Shown: piece after piece, positions 56,094 to 64,000 of the stretch
How positions within the stretch are numbered: the first letter of the stretch is position 1
How the letters are laid out: each line of letters opens with the position of its first letter
From: Metaphire vulgaris
Taxonomy: Eukaryota > Annelida > Clitellata > Crassiclitellata > Megascolecidae
Length of the DNA: 64,000 bases
Assembly (NCBI GenBank): GCA_018105865.1
Contig: CM030837.1
Coordinates: 2,502,975 to 2,566,974 of the forward strand
Direction: 5' to 3'
Program-made: the position numbers and the translations under genes
Notes under the pieces: generated by a model
Told to the model about the DNA's origin: nothing
Database searches by the model: none
What the model saw: the letters and a program-made list of their open reading frames with translations, nothing else

Positions 56094-56360
56094 GGAAGTT
56101 AGCTGAGTGGTAACAACGTTGGACGATAGAGCCAGGAGGTCGATGGTTCGAGACCCGCAGGAGCCCTAAGGTCGACGCAGCCTTACTCGCTAGAGGGCGG
56201 TGGTAAAATTCTGCGAGATAAGTCAAACAGGTACGCTACGCGATGCACTAGCCCCGTAACCGTGACATTGCACGCCTGGCTGATGGCTATAGCAACGGAG
56301 ATCAGCGCCGCCCCTATGAGCCCGTGAGGCTCGGGAAGGACTTTGATTCTACGATTTTTT
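56094..56360 (+). mobile_element. tRNA-derived SINE, copy 2 (intact box A and box B)
   Basis: Box A TTAGCTGAGTGG (56099-56110) and box B GGTTCGAGACC (56145-56155) are at tRNA spacing. The body has AAGGTCGACGCAGCCTTACT, CTAGAGGGCGGTGGT and CGGAGATCAGCGCCG. The head cannot fold as a complete tRNA and continues into the SINE body, so it is not a tRNA gene. Confidence 0.88.
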
Positions 56361-56512
56361 TTTGTAGCCAAACTGGTTGCAATTAGACGCATCTTTTGTG
56401 TCATTTGGCAAATCAGAAGCGTCATGTAGATAGAATTCCACGCGGAATTATTACTATAGTCTCGAACTATTCCGCAGAGTGGAAATAGTGACAAAAACAT
56501 ATTTCAAGATCT

Positions 56513-56513
<1 letters not shown>
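56361..56513. other. Short unique stretch
   Basis: No feature recognised between the SINE and the next microsatellite. Confidence 0.5.
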
Positions 56514-56822
<309 letters not shown>

Positions 56823-56879
56823 ACGCGTTTCTTTTGATGAGTAAGTTCTTTAAGACGACAGGTACAAATTCGAAATTAC

Positions 56880-57260
56880 AGTCCGACCATGGCAGACGTC
56901 AAGACAATCGCAAATGATGGATCGTCTGCGATAGAAAAATGCGCTATAAAACTCCTCTCGCTCTGCGTCTCTACGACCGCCGGTACCTACTACAGTACCT
57001 GGCGTTGCCACAAAGGTACGGCGACAGCGGAGACGACGTCTTGTACTCGCTCGGAGCGTCGGACTGCCTTGCCTGTCCTGGTTCGATCGATTCCGGGGCG
57101 GGGACAGCGGACCGACCGCAGCGACGGCCCGTAATTCGGCGCTAATAGAGGAACGTTCTTTTGTCTCCGCCGCCATATTGATTTCGGGAAGGCTTTAACA
57201 GCGGCGGCGTCGCCCGTCGTCTCGTAGACGCGGATTGGATCAGGTGCACGCGGTTAGATC
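56880..57260. promoter_or_regulatory. CpG-rich candidate promoter or first exon
   Basis: GC and CpG rise sharply. GCCGCCATATTG (57166-57177) matches the YY1-type core-promoter motif and GATTGG (57233) an inverted CCAAT box. A plus frame from ATG 56939 stays open for 68 codons but has no recognisable domain or donor. Could be the start of a gene lying mainly outside the signals I can read. Confidence 0.3.
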
Positions 57261-57782
57261 GGCGACGGAGGGGTGATGGTGGGGTTCATGACGGGAGGGC
57301 ATCGATTATGAAGTGATGGTGGTGGTGGTGGTGGTGATGATGGTGCTGATGATGGTGATAATGATTATGATGATAGTGGTGATGATGATGATGACGATGA
57401 TGATGATGATGAGGGTGGTGATGGTGTTGATGATGATGAAGGTGAGGGAGGGAGGGAGGGAGGGGAGGATACGGCTCTGTGGGGGGGGGGGTAGCTCCAA
57501 GACACAGTTGGAGGAGGGGAGGGATCGTTTTCAAACTCTGGCCGAAGCCTGCTTTGGATCTATCAATGTCTTTACAAACAGTGTTTCGTAAAAATCGGTA
57601 ATAGTTTTACGCTAAAGATTTCAGATTTGTTACGCGATGTCAACTAAACGTCGTATTAATTTTATTATTGAATAGCGTTGCTATTTTCTGAAACGTTTTA
57701 CTTTCATTATTAGCAATCATCTTAGACAGCAGGACTAAAACATACGTTTTGCGCATTGCGAATCATTGCATAATTTGCGTTC
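57261..57782. repeat. (GGT)n/(GAT)n microsatellite and flank
   Basis: 57310-57440 is GTG, GAT and GGT mixed repeat; then GGGA runs and G11. After 57540 nothing is recognised. Confidence 0.85.
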
Positions 57783-57945
57783 ACACGAGGGTCCGGGGGC
57801 CCGTGCCCCCTATTGAATGCCTGGCCCTCAGTGGCCCCCTGTAGTGGCCTTATACCTACTTATCAACAAATGGTCGGCCCTCCATGCTTAGAAGTTGACA
57901 CCCCAACGGACGGCCCCCACTTGCCAAATCCTGGAGCCGCCACTG
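57783..57945. mobile_element. hAT-like MITE, GAGCCGCCACTG end, left end eroded
   Basis: Same subfamily as 40533-40720 and 47079-47266. The left terminus lacks the first bases, so no duplication is readable. Confidence 0.8.
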
Positions 57946-58122
57946 CGTTCTGTTAGCCTCTGCTATGCTCCATCTACTGCACTTTTGACCCTGGCCCAAC
58001 TGGTGCCATGTCAAATCAACCGAAAAATGGGAGGACAAGTCTAGAACCATCGCAAAACCGCTTCTGTCACGTGTTCCTAATCGAATACGGTTGAGGGTCG
58101 CAAATTTATCACTCTCACTTCC

Positions 58123-58181
<59 letters not shown>

Positions 58182-58773
58182 CATCATCATCATCATCAGC
58201 AGCAGCAGCAGCAGCTTTCAGTACTGCATACCAATGACCAACCAATGACAATTTTATGCGCGTGTTAATGTATCGCGTGTGTGTGTCTTCTATCTGGAAC
58301 CTGAAGAATTATCCGAAGCAGTATCTATTATTGAGTGACGGACAAACTGACACATCATTCAAATGGCAAACTGAATTTGAGTGACAATCGTCGCGAAATA
58401 GGCCTACGTCAGATGTAATTAGAAGCGCACAGTGGCGACAGCTGGCGAATAAAATAAGCGCCATATCAGAGTCGTTGGTTGTTGTTAACGATTTGCCTGT
58501 CGAATTTGAATTTTATTATGCTTAATTCCTAGGCATGTAAACAATCACTTTGATTTCTTGACTATCGTAACTGTCTGGAGAACATAGCACTCGATGGAAA
58601 GGGCATGAGGATGTTTCAAAAGCTGTACTGGAATCAAGAACCAGCGACAAGAGCTGAAGGAAAAAACAGGAAAATGGATAAGAATTATTTTATAAGGGAC
58701 TCAGTGTTTCATTTCGAGACAAAAGGCAATGAGATCCTGTTTATACGCGCACCAGAGATATTCTTAAGAGAGC
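57946..58773. other. Intergenic; (ATT)n at 58123-58178
   Basis: ATT runs pass into ATC and AGC runs up to 58216. The remainder is unique, no gene recognised. Confidence 0.7.
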
Positions 58774-59117
58774 TGGTTTCTTGTATGACAAGTTCTATAG
58801 ACCACAAAAATATTATATAATCGATACCCTGTTTGACATATGACAATGCAAGGATTAGTTCTACAGTAGGCTATAGATATGCAAAATTGAAAAGAGTGTT
58901 GAAACAAATTAAAACCACATTTTTGTGTGTCCCCAGCTTAGCTGAGTCAAACCATACTAGAATTGTCAATATATTCTGCCTCAATTTTATTCTAGAGCAT
59001 TCGAAATGCCCCGAAAAATGGTGAACCTTTTGAAACGACACTATACAAAGTCTTTCAGAAATCTGTTCTCTGTCAAACGTCTAAAATATCGAACGAGAGA
59101 TAAGAAGGGGTTTAAAT
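58774..59117 (+). repeat. Dispersed repeat family R1, copy 3
   Basis: CTACAGTAGGCTATAGATAT, CTAGAATTGTCAATATATTC and ACAAAGTCTTTCAGAAATCT as at 22355. Confidence 0.8.
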
Positions 59118-59189
59118 ACAGCAGAAGGTAGAAAAGATATCAAAATGTTCCTGTTCCCCAGGCGTCATAATATGCCCTCATTGATGTAT

Positions 59190-59444
59190 CAATTCAACGG
59201 ATTGGAGGGGCAAGGGGAAACCCGCCCCTATTCGGGCCGGGATCGGTTGTGAGATTCGTTCAAAACCGATGAGTAGTTTGGGGGTAGGGCCGTAGGGGTA
59301 GGGATAGTATCAGATCGATCAGAACGCACCAGACGCTTCAAAGTGCTGGAGACGATTATCTCTATTGCTTAAACACAGCGTGATTTAAAGTGGCTTATGA
59401 GGCACTACTGACCCCCCAATTCCAAAACCTTGGCTACGCCACTG
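59190..59444. mobile_element. hAT-like MITE ending GGCTACGCCACTG
   Basis: The interior (GGGATCGGTTGTGAGATTCG, AGTGCTGGAGACG) matches 14524-14779. The left end is eroded. Confidence 0.7.
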
Positions 59445-59870
59445 ACGGTACGCCGGGATAAATCAGAACTGGACAGTTTACTGCTACACGGAAACTCTAC
59501 CGGAGTATTCGATGGAGATATTTCTTTTGCACTAACTGGGGGGGGGGGTTCTTCCATGATAGGGGAAGCCTTTGAACTTTCATAGCCGCCGCCCTATAAG
59601 TCAAAGGTTGGACAGGGAGGGGAGTCAGTGTTCCGGTCCGTCTGTCACCGAGGGGTGGGGCACGCGGATAGGAGCTGGGCACGAACGGACAGTAAAACTC
59701 TTTCGCGAGTATATAGTCATCATCTCTAACCGAGTGTTATGTAATAATGAAAGAACTGGCAATAAGATTGGCCATCTTGCGAGCAAAAGCGCCGGTCGGT
59801 CGCAGTCTATCGGTATAAAGCCACATCTTAGTTTTCATCTCGGAGGAAATATATTTGCCATCGGCTGGGG

Positions 59871-60335
59871 AGGGGAGAGGGGGCTGTTTCGTCTCTAATT
59901 TTATAGTAATTCTCGCTAAGGGCCCTTGCGGCGTATAGGGGAGAGGGGGCTGTTTCGTCTCTAATTTTATAGTAATTTTCGCTAAGGGCCCTTGCGGCGT
60001 ATAGGGAGAGGGGGCTGTTTCGTCTCTAATTTTATAGTAATTCTCGCTAAGGGCCCTTGCGGCGTATAGGGGAGAGGGGGGCTGTTTCGTCTCTAATTTT
60101 ATAGTAATTTTCGCTAAGGGCCCTTGCGGCGTATAGGGGAGAGGGGGGCTGTTTCGTCTCTAATTTTATAGTAATTTTCGCTAAGGGCCCTTGCGGCGTA
60201 TAGGGGAGAGGGGGCTGTTTCGTCTCTAATTTTATAGTAATTTTCGCTAAGGGCCCTTGCGGCGTATAGGGGAGAGGGGGGCTGTTTCGTCTCTAATTTT
60301 ATAGTAATTTTCGCTAAGGGCCCTTGCGGCGTATA
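59871..60335. repeat. Minisatellite, 7 x about 66 bp
   Basis: Seven head-to-tail copies of GGGGAGAGGGGGCTGTTTCG plus 46 bp that include GGGCCC. Variants: TTCTCGC in copies 1 and 3, TTTTCGC in the rest, and 5 or 6 Gs. No spacers separate the units. Confidence 0.97.
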
Positions 60336-60599
60336 CGGCTGCCTTTAAATTCAATTCTGAAAGGACCTGACTCGATAATTAATTAGCGTTAACGAAATTC
60401 TTACAAATATACGGCAATGTATTATTTTCTACTGGAAACTGTCCATTTATTGACAGATCAACATCGTAAAGAATAAGAATTAATTCAGTGTACATAATAT
60501 AATGCAAGAAACTTAACTAATTTATACTGGAAAAAGAGCCTTTGTTAAACTTAGTGTACAGATTTTAAGTGTCTCAAATAGTTTTGTTGGTATTTAGCT
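60336..60599. other. Intergenic, A/T-rich
   Basis: No feature seen. Confidence 0.5.
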
Positions 60600-60607
60600 A
60601 ATAGAAA

Positions 60608-60803
60608 TTCTAGCCACCTTGACATTTGGCGGGGAGTTTGAAATGTTTGGGAGGGGGACAAGATTTGTTTCTCCACGCTTTGGGGGGATTTCCATCCCCC
60701 AAGCCAACATATACATTTTTTAGAGGGGGAGAGAATTTTACAACTTTGGTGGTGGTGGTGGGGGGGAGAATTTCCCCACAAAACAGGCCTAGAATAAACA
60801 CTG
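60608..60803. mobile_element. hAT-like MITE ending AATAAACACTG, TSD AATAGAAA
   Basis: AATAGAAA is at 60600-60607 and 60804-60811 (8/8). The right end is complete; the left begins TTCTAGCC, lacking about the first nine bases of the CAGTGTTTA terminus while keeping the duplication. Confidence 0.8.
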
Positions 60804-61418
60804 AATAGAAATCGTGATTTTTTCTCCGGATGGCGCTACATAATGGCGTATCATTTTACGAAAAGACGGTGGACTGTAAGTCAGAAGACGTTCCAGACAC
60901 GCTCTATACTACACGTTCTTGTGTCGTTTCTGCGCCGTAAGCCAATCTCAGTGCATTTTCCCTGTTGTATTCCTGGGGTTTCATCCTCTTCCCCCCCCAC
61001 CCCACCCTTCGTTGTGGTGGCATTTCCTGTCGTAACTGAGCCGTAAGGACTCAGGCGTTGACGACGGTCTGCACAGCGGGGACTCGGCATAGATGGCGCC
61101 GCCATCGTTTTTGCAGATATCTATGGCGGAAGTTAATCGCTCGCGGCACGGATATACATGTATGCGGACGTAGATCTGTGCGGTCCGCTGCGATTTTCGA
61201 GGCTCGAAAGTGACACCCGACATGATGTCGGCCATTGTGGATCATCTCCCCGCCCCACCCAAACAAAATTCTCGGATCCGCCCATGGACACGACGTCTTC
61301 TGAGTTACCAGAGCCCCGGCCGGAGGCGTTTACGCGTTTCCTTCCATGCCCAGCATCAACGATCCAAAGCGCGTGACGACGTAAGCGAAAAAGGAATTGT
61401 ATGTCTGATAATCTGAGA

Positions 61419-61420
<2 letters not shown>
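60804..61420. other. GC-rich stretch, no confirmed gene
   Basis: Frames on both strands are open across 61060-61380 but neither shows a domain or splice partners. TTCTCGGATCCGCCCATG (61270) resembles a MITE end (GGATCCGCCCCTG type). Confidence 0.4.
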
Positions 61421-61493
<73 letters not shown>

Positions 61494-61494
61494 G

Positions 61495-61526
<32 letters not shown>

Positions 61527-61574
61527 ACACACACACACACGCTCTCTCTGTCTCTCTGTCTGTCTGTCTCTGTC

Positions 61575-61646
<72 letters not shown>
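61421..61646. repeat. (TC)n/(TGTC)n microsatellite
   Basis: Pyrimidine-rich runs with an internal (CA)n at 61527-61540. Confidence 0.96.
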
Positions 61647-61649
<3 letters not shown>

Positions 61650-62139
61650 AGACTATACGACAGTATTCCTTGTCTCGTGACGTTTGGAGACTGGAGACGC
61701 CTTCGTGACAACGAGCGGCGGGCACACGAACTCCAAGACACCTGAACACCTGCCTCGTCTTTCTCTCTCAAAGCGCGCATTTATACTTCATCTCGGGTGT
61801 CGCTGACAGTGTGGAATGCAACTTGTCGTCTTTTTCCAGCATTAGCTTCTCCATTAGCGCTGGCTGCGGTTTCTACGATCGTGAGCGATGAAGGCAGACG
61901 GTCGGAAAATGCGCCAGACAACGGGGGGGGGGGCGGGGGCGGGGAGGGAAGAGAGAGGAGTCCGTTAGTCACCCTCACCCCACTCCCACCCCCACCCCCA
62001 CACGTTTCTCTCTGTCTCGCAGTCTACCGGATGTTAGCGCTGTCTGCGATGTCATTCGCAGATGGCGCCAGGCAGATATGCGACGCTGTAGCCATGACGA
62101 CAAGCGAATATGTCATCGATATACTGGCAAACACAGTGT
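61647..62139. other. Intergenic, G-run sequence
   Basis: Contains a G/C-run block at 61923-62000 with open frames of low-complexity Gly/Pro. Not supported as coding. Confidence 0.4.
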
Positions 62140-62395
62140 GGTATTTTTATGGGGGGCGGAGGGGGGGGGAGGAAGTTCAGGTCACTGCTTTTTCACTCAC
62201 CGCCCTCCATTCAGTGCCATTTTAATAAGTTTGGGGGCCCTACAGGCAGTTTAAAAACTAGCGACTACCTTTTTGCGCGTCAGAATTTTCGAGGAGAAAA
62301 TCGGAAAATCAAGCACAGAAAAGCGGCGATGGCCTTTTTCGCCGCCCACCGGGGACCCCTCCGTATCGCGGGGCCCTAGGCACGTGCCTGGGCCT
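62140..62395. mobile_element. MITE remnant with GGGCCCTAGGCACGTGCC end
   Basis: GGGGGCCCTACAGGCAGT and GCGGGGCCCTAGGCACGTGC recall the interior of 8610-8874 (GGGGCCCATAGGCAGTTGCC). Borders unclear. Confidence 0.5.
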
Positions 62396-63097
62396 CAAAA
62401 CGATCCTGTCTCTCTACATCCTCTGGTTCAATCTATGCATAAGAATGGGGAAGGCTTCATTAACCTATTTGACTAACTTATTAGTAGTTGTTAAGAGAAT
62501 CTGTAAAACTCTAATACTAGAATGAAACTGTACACTCTTGACGCATTAAAGATGGGACACAAGAAAAAGGGGCTCTTGCGCTTCTTAGCACTCTGTGACA
62601 CTCAAAAGCTCCATGGAGACAGCAATTTCAGAGATTCGATTCAAATTTGTCTGCAAATTGCGTGGCCAAAATCTCATTTTCTACTAAGCCCCCAATAAAA
62701 AATATACATATATAGCAGGACTTCTATAGGAAGCAGTAGCTATTTTGCTCTATGGGGAGACTCTCTTGGTTTTTAAGGCTTTCCGACATTAATTTTCAAG
62801 AACGCACGACATTGCTAGGGTTTATTTCAGACGTAATGTCTCTTTCGAGATTAACTTTCTTATAAGGGCGCTCTCGGAATTCTTCGCAGTCTTCTGTCTT
62901 CCATATTATTCTCTATGGAATAATTTCCAGACACTTAGCAGTTCTAATAAACTTCGTCGGTATCCAGCAAGACCTGGTGCTGAAATGTTCAATTTGACAA
63001 CATTGCTGTTCGTTAAAAATATTCACAGTATATTCCAATTTTCGACTGGCGGAAGACGATAGAGTGTGTCACGCGTTGGAGCGGTAGGCTGACAGAC
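62396..63097. other. Intergenic, nothing recognised
   Basis: Unique A/T-rich sequence without supported features. Confidence 0.5.
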
Positions 63098-63380
63098 AGG
63101 GGCGTCATTAGGAGGGGGATCGAGGGGGCCGTGGCCCCTAAGGAAATGACAAAATAATGTATAATGTATTAAAATTAATAAATAAATGTGAAATGTGTAA
63201 AAAATCGCGAAAATTTGCCAAAAAACATTTAAAATTGCAGATTTGCCAAAATTGGCCCAAAAGTTAGCCAAAAGTTTGTTAAAAATTGCCAAATTTGTCA
63301 ACAAATTATCTCCTCCCTCCCTCCCCCCAAGAAAAGTGCGAAATGACGACTCTTCTGACAGAGCGAGGTTCACGCCCCTA
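63098..63380. mobile_element. MITE-like element CAGGGGCGTCATTAGG
   Basis: Starts CAGGGGCGTCATTAGGAGG and ends near TTCACGCCCCTAG. The interior has several AAATTGCCAAA-type repeats. No duplication found. Confidence 0.55.
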
Positions 63381-63864
63381 GTGGCTTTCACATATAGTCA
63401 GTAAGTAATGCCTCCTAAGCCACTTTAAATCACGCTATGGTATATTTTAACGGACTAAATCTTGTACGATGCAAATCAAGATTTCTAAAGCCCGGTCGGT
63501 CGCTGCTTTCCGATTTCAAAATTAAATCTGCTATTGATTGATCTGAGATGCCATCTTGTTTTGACAAGACCTGCATGTTGGCCTACTGTAATTTTATAAA
63601 ATGATATCTTGAAATTGAAAACTACTGTAAATATTTTTATGATGGTCCATCTCTACAGTACGTACGCACTGAGGGCGGGGGTTGGATTTAGGAGATTTTG
63701 CCACTGTACGCTGTGCAAGTGGGGGTGGGGGGGGGGGGGCAGAAAATATGCTTTTCTGCGTATACGTACTATATGAATGGACTCGTTGACTTGCATTTGC
63801 CAAGCAAATGTCATACTCAATTAAAACCGGCTTATGTAGTTGCCCGTTGCCAACAGTGTGTTTG

Positions 63865-63899
<35 letters not shown>

Positions 63900-64000
63900 A
63901 TGCCCCGATATGTTATTTTCAACAATCGCCTGCATCTCTAAAACAGCTTGTGAGCTAAATTTGAACCAGGAGGGAAAAATCAAATAATCATATGGAAGGA
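63381..64000. other. Window end: (GT)n at 63868-63895, otherwise nothing
   Basis: A short retroposon-tail relative (AGCCACTTTAAATCACGC) is at 63417, a G run at 63721-63740 and a GT run of about 13 units. No gene recognised. Confidence 0.7.

Noticed and set aside
56099..56155. tRNA gene
   Set aside because: Box A and B are present, but no acceptor-stem pairing is seen and the sequence runs on into a repeated SINE body.
59871..60335. CRISPR-like array
   Set aside because: The units are contiguous without unique spacers, in a eukaryotic context; it is a minisatellite.
61133..61780. 215-codon minus-strand frame
   Set aside because: Half of it is a GA microsatellite and the rest has equally open plus frames, with no domain or splice support.
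61797..62225. 142-codon plus frame with TCTCGCAG-like acceptor inside
   Set aside because: It depends on a G-run/C-run block (poly-Gly, poly-Pro), with no domain or joining exon.

Overview
This is eukaryotic, almost certainly invertebrate animal, nuclear DNA. Coding sequence is split into exons with GT-AG borders and matching phases. The genes are of animal type (a TRIM-NHL ubiquitin ligase, an intracellular Ig-domain membrane protein, long coiled-coil proteins). Most of the rest is short non-autonomous DNA transposons (MITEs), retroposon tails and very long microsatellites. The repeat style (CAGTGGCGTAGC-type hAT MITEs, GCGCTATATAAAT retroposon tails, frequent TAGGCCTA) suggests a marine invertebrate such as a non-vertebrate deuterostome or lophotrochozoan. 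I cannot name the species.

Layout. 0.2-0.7 kb: broken relic of a transposon-associated ORF. 0.8-12.4 kb (+): coiled-coil gene A, with a small exon at 1.84 kb, a 7.4 kb intron and a 2.9 kb terminal exon. The intron holds a 5.4 kb pogo/Tigger-like transposon (2643-8078) that itself carries an antisense L2/CR1-like retrotransposon and a hAT-like MITE. 14.9-18.7 kb (+): coiled-coil gene B, three exons, a tandem paralogue of A with the same C-terminal motif. 25.1-20.6 kb (-): TRIM-NHL gene, two exons. 28.5-33.5 kb (+): four-exon gene C, with one Ig I-set domain, a long acidic linker and two C-terminal membrane segments ending in a KKQL dilysine motif. 46.3-37.2 kb (-): tentative gene D, with a transmembrane exon and a polar-tail exon. 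47-64 kb: no secure gene; hAT-like MITEs, two tRNA-derived SINE copies, a retrotransposon 3' end, a 7 x 66 bp minisatellite and microsatellites.

The most unusual signal is where the MITEs sit. At least fifteen hAT-like elements have 8-bp target duplications that can be read directly (10 of them identical copies), and five copies of an exactly 80-bp TTAA-flanked element are present. Eight of about seventeen inferred splice sites have a MITE edge within 5-34 nt on the intron side. In gene C the target duplication of one MITE includes the 5' splice site itself, so the donor is duplicated. Introns 1 and 2 of gene C are mostly MITE, and intron 3 is mostly trinucleotide microsatellite.

Organisation. 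Genes A and B look like a local duplication that may encode related filamentous or scaffold proteins; B adds two NPF motifs, typical ligands of EH-domain endocytic proteins. The TRIM, Ig and tentative TM genes have no visible functional link to each other. All coordinates, phases and motif reads were made by eye. Family names come from motif knowledge; no search was run.
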